A DNA stretch of 8,242 nt from Planctomycetota bacterium (GCA_026418755.1 JAOAAR010000070.1:1-8242); one strand, 5' to 3'. Numbered from the stretch's first letter, positions 1 through 6,854 are shown. Notes: a model not told the origin generated them from the sequence alone. A program made the numbers and translations.

Positions 1-1053
1 GTTCAGGACGGAGGGCTTACTCTTTATGGGAGAGAGGAGCAGCCTTCACTTCTAGTTTCGCGGGCGGTCTGTCGGGTTCTGGAGCCGCCATCTTTGGGAG
101 GGGATGGTGTCTCTTTCAAAGGCGATATAAGAGGGAGGATTGCTGGGAGATGGTATCGGTTTGCGCAGAAGATGAAGGCGGTTGAGAATGATATAACTGT
201 TTCTTACTCGTTTCCGACTCCGCTTCCTGATGGGATGGTTGTTTCGTACGGTTTCAAGATACCTGAGAGGGTAGTGGTAGAGGGGTTGGTTCTTGTAACG
301 GCGTCAGGGCAGAAGACGGTGACGGAGCAGTTTGAGGAGCCTGTGGTGAGCGAGATGGTGCTGAAAGGGAGAGGAGGAGAGGTAGTAGTAAGGTTTGAGC
401 CGCCGTTTGCGGTCTCTGCGACCAAGAAGGATGGGTATCTGAATGTGAGAGGTGCGGTTTTTGCAAAGGACTTGGTTGAAAATCGGTTTTCTGTGACTTT
501 TTCTCCATTTTCTGCGATGAGGAAGAAGGGGGCGATTGAGCAAATGCAAAATGTGCGGTTTCTTTTCGGGCAGAGAAAGTTTGCGGAGGTTCTTGCTGCC
601 ATTCGCAATTTGAGGGAGGAGCCTGTACTCACTGGTGATGAGAAGAGTGAACTGGAAAGGATAGAGAAGGCGGTGAAGGAGCGGACGGATGAGTGGGTTT
701 CTGTGGCGCAGATGATGGTTTCGGATATCATGTCGGAGCCGAGAATAGAGTCTCTTTCTGCGCTTAAAAATCTCTGCAAGGAGGTGGAGGCTGCTTATCC
801 TGATGGTTATGTTGTGGAGAAAGTTCGGAAGATGTACGAGGAGGCTGTATCATTTGTGGAGCAGCGGAAAGAGAAGGAGCGGGCGGCGAGGGTAGAGCAG
901 TTGTTAGCGCGGGCGAGGCAGTATAAGGAGAGGAATCTTTTTGGATTTGCGGTGCCGTTTTACAGTTACATCCAGAAGGCATATCCTGATACTTTATGGG
1001 CTAAGGAGGCTGCCTCACAGTTGGAGATTCTGGGGAAAAAAAGGAGGGAGTGA
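1..1053 (+). CDS. Unrecognised protein, 5'-truncated: beta-rich region plus TPR-like helical tail
   Basis: The frame is open from the first base of the window, so the true start lies upstream; 350 codons are visible before the TGA at 1051-1053. A TTG at 94 could act as a start, but the 31 codons before it continue the same style of sequence and no good ribosome site precedes it. The first half (roughly codons 1-170) alternates hydrophobic and polar residues with many V, F and G, as in a beta-sandwich; an opening such as DGGLTLYG resembles a strand of lectin-like domains, but this is a weak resemblance. From about codon 175 it becomes helical and highly charged (E, K, R). The last 55 residues look like a TPR hairpin (ARQYKERNLFGFAVPFY, then YPDTLWAKEAASQL). 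The stop is 6 bases before the PilM-PilN gene, and the Shine-Dalgarno of that gene lies inside this one, so the two are probably co-translated. I do not recognise the family; a structural or envelope accessory protein of the pilus system is a guess from context. Confidence 0.75.
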   Translation, partial: VQDGGLTLYGREEQPSLLVSRAVCRVLEPPSLGGDGVSFKGDIRGRIAGRWYRFAQKMKAVENDITVSYSFPTPLPDGMVVSYGFKIPERVVVEGLVLVTASGQKTVTEQFEEPVVSEMVLKGRGGEVVVRFEPPFAVSATKKDGYLNVRGAVFAKDLVENRFSVTFSPFSAMRKKGAIEQMQNVRFLFGQRKFAEVLAAIRNLREEPVLTGDEKSELERIEKAVKERTDEWVSVAQMMVSDIMSEPRIESLSALKNLCKEVEAAYPDGYVVEKVRKMYEEAVSFVEQRKEKERAARVEQLLARARQYKERNLFGFAVPFYSYIQKAYPDTLWAKEAASQLEILGKKRRE

Positions 1054-1059
1054 CGGGAT

Positions 1060-2721
1060 ATGGCGGGTAAGGTTTTGTTCGGGGTTGATTTCAGTTCGAG
1101 CGGGCTGAAGATAGCGCAAGTGAGACTGTTAGGCAGACAAGCGATTATTGAGAGACTGTTTAAGGCGGAGCCGGGAGGTGATTTCGTCAGCGCTTTGGCA
1201 TCTTCAGGGATGAGTGTGAAAGGTGCGACTGCTGGGCTTTCCGGAGCGGATGTGATGGTTCGGTATTTAAGGGTTCAACAACTGCCACCTCCGAGGCTCA
1301 AGATGGTACTAGAATTTGAGATGGGCGAGATGAAGGAGAAGAGTTCCGAGCCTCTATGCGCGGATTATGTGGTTACGCCGGCAGGGGACATATCTGGGGA
1401 TATGAGCGCTATTGTGGTGCTGGTAAAGGAGCAGGTGGCGGCACAGAAGATATATGATTCGCAAAGGCTGGGAATCTCAACCCATTCGCTTCTTCCCAAC
1501 TCGTTTGCTTTATTCAACACTTTTCTTTCGCTGAAACAGTATGACCCTGAAGGAAAGTATCTCTTAATAGACATAGGAGCGGAGAACACATCAATTGCTG
1601 TTGTCCAGAGTATGCGTCTGGTTGCTGCAAGGAGCATTTCGACTGGGGGTTCTTTATTCACGCAGTTCTTATCCGATTCGCTAGGGATTCCGTTTCAGCA
1701 GGCGGAGCAGGTGAAGAAAGAAGAAGGGGTGATAAAGAGTAGAGGATGGACATCTGAGAGACAGAAGAAGATTTCTGATGCTCTCTCTTTGGGTGCTGAC
1801 AGGTTTTCCGGCACTCTTTCTTCCACACTCTCTTTTCTCAAGCGACAGTTGAACTGGAAGGAGTTGAAGTTCGATAAAGTTCTTTTGTTCGGAGGGGGTG
1901 CGGTTCTTGAAGGGTTGAAAGAGCATCTGGCAGAGTCGATGCATACAGAGGTAGAGGTTGTAAGCATTGTGCCGCCACCCGAGGACAAGTATGCCGATGT
2001 TGACAGAAGACCTGCGTTGGCGGAGAGGTTGCCTGCTGAGGATTTGAAAAATTCTACCAACACTGGTTCAGAGTTCAGTGTAGCGGTGGGGCTTGCACTT
2101 TCGGGGGCAGGGGAGCCGTTTATCAAGTTGTCGCTTGTTCCTGAAAAGATAGGAAGACAGATTCTTTTCCGAGAGAGGACGGTGTATCTGATTGGGGCGG
2201 GGGTGCTTCTTTTGCTCTTCTGCATTTTTATGGTTGTGAGTGTGAAAATCGAGCGAGGGAGCGCATATAGCAAGAAAGAGGCGCTGGAGAAACGCCTAAA
2301 CGAGGCTACATCTGAATTATCCGAGATGGAAAGGGCAAAGAAAGAGATAGACATTCAGAAGGACGCTCTTAAGCATCTCACGGTTTTACCTGAAGTGAAC
2401 CGTTCTCTGGTGACGCTTCTTTGCGACTTGCGGCGCAAGGATGTGATTCCTCCGGAGGTGACGGTATCAAGTCTCTCCTATCGGACTTTTACAGAGAAAG
2501 CAGAGAAGAAGGAAGAGAGTGCGCAGAAGCCTTTGGTACGGCTTTCCGGGGAGGTTGTGGGGGAAGGGGGGACAGAAATGGATGCGGTGAGGAAGTTCCT
2601 TGGTGCACTCTCAGGGCTGGACTATATCTCCTCTGCAAACATAGATGCTTCAAAGACAGGGGAAGACCGTGCTCGCGGGAGGTATCTTTTCACCATCATT
2701 TTGCAGTTTAAGGAGAGGTGA
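1060..2721 (+). CDS. PilM-PilN fusion: actin-like ATPase domain joined to bitopic membrane assembly protein (GspL-like)
   Basis: The 553-residue product starts at ATG 1060, ten bases after AAGGAGGGA (1041-1049). Residues 1-350 are a PilM/actin-like (ASKHA) domain: GVDFSSSGLKIAQV at 8-21 fits phosphate-1, LLIDIGAENTSIAVV at 168-182 fits phosphate-2, and LLFGGGAVLEGL at 275-286 fits the adenosine motif. Residues 357-364 (LSLVPEKI) match the short NLLP-like cytoplasmic peptide by which PilN docks on PilM. A membrane helix follows at 374-395, then a coiled coil at about 397-440 and a ferredoxin-like periplasmic domain at about 445-553. In type IV pili PilM and PilN are normally separate proteins that form the cytoplasmic ring and inner-membrane link; in type II secretion GspL combines both. 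The layout here is GspL-like, while the three intact nucleotide motifs are PilM-like. It would recruit the assembly ATPase (not in the window) and pair with the PilO-like product that follows 3 bases later. The domain call is firm; choosing between the PilM-N and GspL names is not. Confidence 0.9.
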   Translation: MAGKVLFGVDFSSSGLKIAQVRLLGRQAIIERLFKAEPGGDFVSALASSGMSVKGATAGLSGADVMVRYLRVQQLPPPRLKMVLEFEMGEMKEKSSEPLCADYVVTPAGDISGDMSAIVVLVKEQVAAQKIYDSQRLGISTHSLLPNSFALFNTFLSLKQYDPEGKYLLIDIGAENTSIAVVQSMRLVAARSISTGGSLFTQFLSDSLGIPFQQAEQVKKEEGVIKSRGWTSERQKKISDALSLGADRFSGTLSSTLSFLKRQLNWKELKFDKVLLFGGGAVLEGLKEHLAESMHTEVEVVSIVPPPEDKYADVDRRPALAERLPAEDLKNSTNTGSEFSVAVGLALSGAGEPFIKLSLVPEKIGRQILFRERTVYLIGAGVLLLLFCIFMVVSVKIERGSAYSKKEALEKRLNEATSELSEMERAKKEIDIQKDALKHLTVLPEVNRSLVTLLCDLRRKDVIPPEVTVSSLSYRTFTEKAEKKEESAQKPLVRLSGEVVGEGGTEMDAVRKFLGALSGLDYISSANIDASKTGEDRARGRYLFTIILQFKER

Positions 2722-2724
2722 GAT

Positions 2725-3555
2725 ATGAAGATAAGGAGTAGAATCGCAGGAATGAAGAACTGGCTATTCATAAGCGGGGGGATTGGGATATCTTTTATAT
2801 TTCTCTCGTGGTGGCTTTCTGCGGGAGCAGAAGCGGAGGAGTTGCGTCGGGAGAATCAATCGCAGAAGGCGGAGATTGAGGATATCATTGAGAAGTTGTC
2901 AGCAAGAGGGGAGATTGCAGGACTTCAGAGGCTGCTTAAGGAGCAGGCGCCGAAGATTATGAGTGCGGTCAGTTTCTTTGTTGACTTTCCTCCGCCGCCG
3001 AAGGATATCTCGCAGGAGGTCTTTTTGAAGGATGAGGAGACGAAAAGAAGAAAAACTTTTGAGAAAGAGGTGAAGAAGAGAGTGGCTTCGGAGCCATCTA
3101 TCAGTTACACATTCAATTGGGATTTGGAGAACCGAATCAAGAACAAGATGACGGAGGCGGAGATAGAGGAGATGAAGGCGCGAATTTGTGCGACCGATTA
3201 CATTATGAAATGCGCACTGGAGAACGGGGTTACGCGTGTCAATCAGGTGACTCAAGTTCAGTCCCAAGAGGAGCCTCTTGAGAAACTGGAGCGGACTATT
3301 GTCAGGTATCCTATAAGTATAAGGATGAGTACTAAGTTGGAGCCTCTGGTTGCAATGATTTTCTCGCTCAGTCTGAAGAACCGTTTTTTACAGATTCTCG
3401 AGTTGCAAGTAGAGCCTGATGCGCATAGTGCAGGGTTTTTGCAGACGACTCTTATGGTAGCGGTGGTGAAGATGACAGAACTCAAGGTGAAGGAGGGAGA
3501 GCCGAGAACGGCTCCTTCGAAGACTACTCCGCGAACGGAGCGGAGAAGATATTGA
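2725..3555 (+). CDS. PilO/GspM-slot inner-membrane protein, Amuc_1100-like layout
   Basis: The 276-residue product starts at ATG 2725, with AAGGAGAGG at 2710-2718 overlapping the end of the upstream gene. It has a short basic N-terminus, one membrane helix at about 12-33 (inside-to-outside topology), a heptad-rich coiled coil at about 36-75, and a proline patch at 89-92. A helical middle follows (about 100-168, rich in K and E), and then a C-terminal alpha/beta region at about 190-255 (TIVRYPISIRM, then a helix, then LQILELQVEP, then LMVAVVKMTEL) that would fit the ferredoxin-like fold of PilO and GspM. The last 20 residues are basic and disordered. PilO pairs with PilN in the periplasm to align the filament machine. 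The tract of coiled coil, proline-containing linker and charged helix recalls the Akkermansia protein Amuc_1100, a PilO-like pilus-operon protein; this is from memory of layout, not an alignment. Sequence similarity to textbook PilO is low, so the call rests on topology and gene order. Confidence 0.7.
   Translation: MKIRSRIAGMKNWLFISGGIGISFIFLSWWLSAGAEAEELRRENQSQKAEIEDIIEKLSARGEIAGLQRLLKEQAPKIMSAVSFFVDFPPPPKDISQEVFLKDEETKRRKTFEKEVKKRVASEPSISYTFNWDLENRIKNKMTEAEIEEMKARICATDYIMKCALENGVTRVNQVTQVQSQEEPLEKLERTIVRYPISIRMSTKLEPLVAMIFSLSLKNRFLQILELQVEPDAHSAGFLQTTLMVAVVKMTELKVKEGEPRTAPSKTTPRTERRRY
3499..3540 (+). other. Two tandem small hairpins at the 3' end of the PilO-slot gene
   Basis: GAGCCG (3499-3504) pairs with CGGCTC (3509-3514) around the loop AGAA, and CTCCG (3527-3531) pairs with CGGAG (3536-3540) around the loop CGAA. 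Both have tetraloops and perfect stems. They lie in codons for the disordered basic tail, just before the ribosome site of the next gene. No U-tract follows, so they are not intrinsic terminators. They could affect mRNA processing or translation of the short downstream gene; the stems are short enough that chance is possible. Confidence 0.4.
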
Positions 3556-3570
3556 GGAGAGGAGAAGGTG

Positions 3571-3990
3571 ATGTATATGAACAAAGAGAAGGTGGTTCTG
3601 GTCGTAGGTGTTATTCTGGTAGTCTTCAGCGTTTGGCAGATTAAGAGTTCTGTGAGCGATCCTGTTGAGTTGCCTGAGATTCCGCCGCTTTCTTCCGATG
3701 CTCCTCCGCCTGATGTTGAGTTAGGGGTAGCGAAATTATTTGAGGAGGGAGAGATAGCAAGGTTATTGGAGGGAGGAGGGCGTCCATTGCGTAATCCGTG
3801 GGAGCGGTATGAAGGGTTGGTTGAGCCGAACTCTTCTCTTATTCAGATGCCGAAGCCGTCTTTCGAACTTCCAGCATTTTTGAGTCCGCCTCTTTCGAAC
3901 GCCCCTTCTGAAGTGAAGAGAAGAGGCGTTCCTTTAAGCCGCTCCGACATAATTAGAATAAAGGTGACAGATAGACCTGCAGAGAAGTGA
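3571..3990 (+). CDS. Small membrane-anchored proline-rich protein in the PilP/GspC slot
   Basis: The start is taken as ATG 3571 (139 residues) because AGGAG at 3560-3564 lies six bases upstream; GTG 3568 and ATG 3577 are in-frame alternatives. A membrane helix spans about 7-24 and is followed by a proline-rich, presumably disordered periplasmic stretch. Two pieces recall the N-terminal PilN/PilO-binding region of PilP: PVELPEIPPL at 31-40 (PilP often has a PLPEI-like tract) and RPLRNPWERYEGL at 71-83 (PilP often has an RSPF-like motif). An amphipathic helix lies at about 51-69. There is no lipobox cysteine, unlike PilP, and the chain ends before any beta-domain of PilP or HR domain of GspC could fit. 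It may therefore be a minimal adaptor linking the PilN/PilO-like pair to another envelope component. The assignment by position is reasonable; the homology is a guess. Hairpins lie before its start and inside its 3' part. Confidence 0.7.
   Translation: MYMNKEKVVLVVGVILVVFSVWQIKSSVSDPVELPEIPPLSSDAPPPDVELGVAKLFEEGEIARLLEGGGRPLRNPWERYEGLVEPNSSLIQMPKPSFELPAFLSPPLSNAPSEVKRRGVPLSRSDIIRIKVTDRPAEK
3897..3931 (+). other. Inverted repeat, 13-position stem with one mismatch, inside the PilP-slot gene
   Basis: The arm at 3897-3909 is complementary to 3919-3931 at 12 of 13 positions (C3904 opposite A3924 is the mismatch), with a nine-base loop at 3910-3918. It lies in the 3' third of the short PilP-slot gene and ends about 70 bases before the TPR gene. 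No T-run follows directly, so it is not a canonical terminator. It is the strongest RNA stem I noticed in the window and may slow ribosomes, protect an mRNA end or tune the ratio of upstream to downstream products. Confidence 0.5.
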
Positions 3991-3999
3991 GGAGAAGAG

Positions 4000-6222
4000 A
4001 TGAGAGAGAGGAAAGTTGGTATTTTTGTTGTACTGGTTCTGATGGTTTTAAGCGAGATGGCTTTTTCGCAGGAGACGCCAGATGTTCCGGAGGTGAGTGA
4101 ATACGACTACTTATTTCTTAAAGGGATTTCGAAGCCCCTGGTAGGGGTCATAGTAAAGACGACGGAGGAGTTCTATTATGTGAAGTTGCGAGACTATGCT
4201 TCTGAGACGGAGATGCCGATAAAGAAGAGTGATGTTGTGAAGGTGGTACCGCGGCAGTCGCCTGAGGAGGCGTTAAAAGCGAGGTTGAAGAGAGCACAAC
4301 CGACACCCGATTCATATCTTGCAGTTGCGAAGTGGGCGTTAGGTTATCCTGAACTGTATGAAGCGACGAAAGGGATTCTGGTCTCGGTGGTGAAGATGAG
4401 ACCGCAGAAGGTAGAACCGTATCTTATGCTTTTGAACTTTATAGAGCAGGATTGTGCGGAGAAGGGGCGTCCGATGACGGAGGGGGAGAGAAACATACTT
4501 TTGGATGCTCTTGAAGCCGCTCTTTCTTTCAATCATCCTCTTCTGGTCACAAGATACGGGATGATGCTGGTGGAACTGGGGCTCTCAAGGGAGGCTTTTT
4601 CTCTTCTTAAGGGATGTTACGATTCTTTAGCCGCGCAGACGAGTGCGCCACACAGGAGGATGGTAGAACTTGCGCTGATAGAAGTTGCTGTGGGGATGGA
4701 AAAGTATGAGAGCGCAAGGCAAGTGTTGGACAAGTTATTGAAAAGGGAGCCTGACTGTTGCAGAGCGCTTCTTTTTTCAGCGAGGATAGCGCTGGAGAAT
4801 GGAAAATTGGATGAAGCGAAGGCTGTGCTGGAAAAGTTAAAAGAGAAGGAGCCTCTTTACTGGGAGGTTTTTTCACTACTCGGGGCGGTTGAGTTTGCAA
4901 AAGGCAACTTAGGAGCGGCGGAAGAGAACTTTTTAACTGCAGCGAGGCTTCGGAAGCCGGACGATTCTCTGCTTCTTGACCTTTCTCAGGTATTGATTAT
5001 GAACGGGAAAGTTTTTACAGCACAGGAGAAGTTACAAGAGGTATCGAATAAGAGTGGTTGGCGTTTTAATTATTTGAGCGGGCTTGCATCCATTATTCTT
5101 GAGGAGTCGAAGGAGGTGATAAGAAATTGGCTTAAGAAGTCTTGTGAAGCACCTGACGCGGTGCCATTCGTTTTTCAGCAATATGCAACTTTTTTGTTGA
5201 GTATAGGGGAGGCGGAGGAGGCGGTCAAGTGGGCGAAGAGGTCGCTTGAGAGCGGATACGAGCCTGCGGAGGCGCTGCGCCTTATCGGGTTTGCTTACAG
5301 AGCAAAGGGGGAGATAAAGACGGCGGAGAGATACTTTCTTTATTCGCTTTCCGCGGCGCCGCAGGATGCTGACACACTCTGTCTTTTAGCCGATGTGGCG
5401 ATTTTTAAGCGGAGATATGATGAGGCGCTTAGGTATTTGACTGAAGCGCTCACGGCGAAACCCGAACACTTGAATTCTTTGAAGAGTTGTGCTTATTTGA
5501 ACTATTTACTTAACCGATTTGACGAGGCTCAAGGTTATATAGAGAGGGCATCTGCTGTAGCGAGTAACGACCCATATATTCTGCGTTTTAAGAAGTCACT
5601 TGATGAGGTGAGTTCGTTACTTTGCTGGCGCGAACTGTTCAAAAGGGCTGATTCTGTTGATGTGGCCAACGGGTGGGCGGAAGAAGGGGAGAATCTTGGG
5701 ATTGAGATAAAGATAAAAGGTGAGAATCTGGTTATGGAGGGTAATCAGAAGGATAACGGGGACATTCTGCTTACAAGGGCTGAGAGTTTGAAGAGTTTTG
5801 TTCGTTTCGAAGCAGCAATGGACTTCTCAGGTGCGCTTGAGGCGAACTGTGGTCTTAAAGTTCTCGTCCGTGATGCAAAGGGTAATCTTCAGGCGTGGAT
5901 TGCTTTCTGGCGGGATTTTAGCGGGAAGTTTCGCTACAACTATAGCGGCAGCGGAGGGATTGAAGGAGAGTTAAAAGAGATTCCTGATGTAGGAGTCTCT
6001 GCCGAGAAAGCAAAGTTAGCGATAGAGTTAGATGACCCACGAAATAGTTTATGGAAGTTTTATCTTGATGGGGAGATGGTTGGAGAGGTGAAGGCGGAGA
6101 GTTTTATGAAGCGTGCGGGTGGAGGTAATGTTTTTGTTGCGGTCTACGGGAGGGCTGCGGCGCCGAAACGATGGAGTCTCATCTGCGATTATGTGCATAT
6201 TTTCAGGAGAAAGAAGGAGTGA
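4000..6222 (+). CDS. Exported TPR-repeat protein with small N-terminal beta domain and C-terminal lectin-like beta-sandwich
   Basis: The 740-residue product starts at ATG 4000 after GAGGAG (3989-3994). Residues 1-23 are a signal peptide (basic start, hydrophobic 8-18, likely cut after AFS-23); there is no lipobox, so the product is probably periplasmic or surface-exposed. Residues about 34-86 form a compact beta-rich unit (KGISKPLVGVIVKTTEEFYYVKL, then the segment MPIKKSDVVKVVPR) that would suit an SH3/Sm-like barrel. Residues about 100-530 are helical repeats; clear TPR units lie at about 222-253, 254-285, 287-320, 389-420, 421-454, 455-488 and 489-522, with typical G/A/Y/A-x-P spacing (for example RRYDEALRYLTEALTAKPEH). 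Residues about 545-735 (GWAEEGENLGIEI, FVRFEAAMDFSG, LKVLVRDAKGN, WKFYLDGEMVGEV) resemble a concanavalin A-like/LamG or DUF1080-type jelly roll. TPR proteins such as PilF and Tgl serve secretin assembly, but those lack a lectin-like domain, so the role here is open: a scaffold or glycan-binding part of the machine. The end overlaps the start of the pseudopilin gene by four bases. Confidence 0.85.
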   Translation: MRERKVGIFVVLVLMVLSEMAFSQETPDVPEVSEYDYLFLKGISKPLVGVIVKTTEEFYYVKLRDYASETEMPIKKSDVVKVVPRQSPEEALKARLKRAQPTPDSYLAVAKWALGYPELYEATKGILVSVVKMRPQKVEPYLMLLNFIEQDCAEKGRPMTEGERNILLDALEAALSFNHPLLVTRYGMMLVELGLSREAFSLLKGCYDSLAAQTSAPHRRMVELALIEVAVGMEKYESARQVLDKLLKREPDCCRALLFSARIALENGKLDEAKAVLEKLKEKEPLYWEVFSLLGAVEFAKGNLGAAEENFLTAARLRKPDDSLLLDLSQVLIMNGKVFTAQEKLQEVSNKSGWRFNYLSGLASIILEESKEVIRNWLKKSCEAPDAVPFVFQQYATFLLSIGEAEEAVKWAKRSLESGYEPAEALRLIGFAYRAKGEIKTAERYFLYSLSAAPQDADTLCLLADVAIFKRRYDEALRYLTEALTAKPEHLNSLKSCAYLNYLLNRFDEAQGYIERASAVASNDPYILRFKKSLDEVSSLLCWRELFKRADSVDVANGWAEEGENLGIEIKIKGENLVMEGNQKDNGDILLTRAESLKSFVRFEAAMDFSGALEANCGLKVLVRDAKGNLQAWIAFWRDFSGKFRYNYSGSGGIEGELKEIPDVGVSAEKAKLAIELDDPRNSLWKFYLDGEMVGEVKAESFMKRAGGGNVFVAVYGRAAAPKRWSLICDYVHIFRRKKE
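6205..6210 (+). promoter_or_regulatory. Ribosome binding site that sets the GTG start of the GspG-like gene
   Basis: AGGAGA lies eight bases before GTG 6219. It decides against the in-frame ATG at 6171, which would add 16 residues in front of the prepilin leader and destroy the short basic leader typical of these proteins. The site sits inside the last codons of the TPR gene, and the GTGA overlap of start and stop suggests translational coupling. Confidence 0.75.
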
Positions 6223-6854
6223 ATAGAAGAGGTTTTACGCTCATTGAACTCTTGGTTGTTATATTCATTATCAGTGTTCTTATTAGTATAGGCTCGGTCA
6301 CTTATGTGTATATGTTGAGTCGAGGGAAAGTGGCGGAGACACAGCAACTGATTCAGCAGGTCTCTATGGCGATTGAGGCGTATCACAACGATGAGCGTTA
6401 CGGTGGGGATTATCCTCCGAGTTCCTTGCGGGCTTACAAAATCTCGACCAATGGTGTGAACGACGGCATAGAATCGGTCGTCGCGCATGTTTTCAAACTG
6501 ATTGGCAGTGACACTTTCATAGGTGAGGTGAAAGACAAGTTTTTCGCCAACACAGATGAGGATTCCATCGGAGGAGGGTTCGACCCTAAATGGGTGTTCG
6601 GGGACCTAAAGGCGCGGGAGTTGGTTGATTCTTGGGGGAATCCTTTAATTTATTTCCATCATTGTGATTATAAGGAGCCTGGCTCACATATAACGAAGTA
6701 CAAACTGGGGAACAAAAAATATATTCAGGCGAAGCCGCAGATTGACAAGAAGAAAGGGATGTATCCAAACTGGAACAGTTTTGTCATCTGGTCTTGCGGA
6801 CCGAATGGAGAGAACGAGAACGGGGGAGGAGATGATGTCTCCAACTTCAAATAG
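6219..6854 (+). CDS. GspG-like major pseudopilin (type IV prepilin leader, calcium loop)
   Basis: From GTG 6219 the product has 211 residues. A five-residue leader MNRRG is followed by FTLIELLVVIFIISVLISIG: prepilin peptidase would cut after G5, and mature F1 and E5 (residues 6 and 10) are both present. The hydrophobic helix runs to about residue 33 and continues as an amphipathic helix to about 57. The C-terminus carries two GspG marks: DSWGNPLIY at 137-145 (the D-x-WG-x-P signature) and SCGPNGENENGGGDD at 192-206, matching the acidic calcium-binding loop of GspG. GspG is the main subunit of the periplasmic pseudopilus. This protein is longer than usual (GspG is about 140 residues): the region at about 60-135 between the helix and the signature is expanded. 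The start overlaps the stop of the TPR gene (GTGA), and its end overlaps the next gene by 20 bases. The pseudopilin class is certain; the GspG subtype is likely. Confidence 0.92.
   Translation: MNRRGFTLIELLVVIFIISVLISIGSVTYVYMLSRGKVAETQQLIQQVSMAIEAYHNDERYGGDYPPSSLRAYKISTNGVNDGIESVVAHVFKLIGSDTFIGEVKDKFFANTDEDSIGGGFDPKWVFGDLKARELVDSWGNPLIYFHHCDYKEPGSHITKYKLGNKKYIQAKPQIDKKKGMYPNWNSFVIWSCGPNGENENGGGDDVSNFK
6822..6829 (+). promoter_or_regulatory. Ribosome binding site for the LamG-bearing pseudopilin gene
   Basis: GGGGGAGG lies five bases before ATG 6835 and only two before ATG 6832, favouring 6835. It excludes the upstream in-frame ATG 6742, whose extra residues would place a long charged stretch in front of the prepilin leader. 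The site is within the calcium-loop codons of the GspG-like gene, so that glycine- and acid-coding stretch doubles as a translation signal. Confidence 0.65.

Noticed and set aside
204..779. Minus-strand open frame of 191 codons
   Set aside because: It is antisense to the first gene, with no ribosome site and an S/T/P-rich composition produced by the purine-rich opposite strand.
1695..2354. Minus-strand open frame of 219 codons
   Set aside because: It lies wholly opposite the PilM-PilN gene, whose motifs are clear; the product is serine-rich low-information sequence, as expected from the antisense of a purine-rich gene.
2421..2711. Plus-strand open frame of 96 codons in another frame
   Set aside because: It is nested in the PilN-like half, where the real frame encodes a continuous coiled coil and periplasmic domain.
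3083..3096. Small hairpin TGGCT/AGCCA with loop TCGG
   Set aside because: Only five base pairs plus one wobble, in the middle of a gene, with no context to suggest function.
6171..6218. Upstream ATG extension of the GspG-like gene
   Set aside because: It would add 16 residues in front of the prepilin leader and overlap the TPR gene; GTG 6219 has a better-placed AGGAGA.
6742..6834. Upstream ATG extension of the LamG pseudopilin
   Set aside because: It overlaps the GspG calcium-loop region and spoils the short leader; ATG 6835 is preceded by GGGGGAGG.
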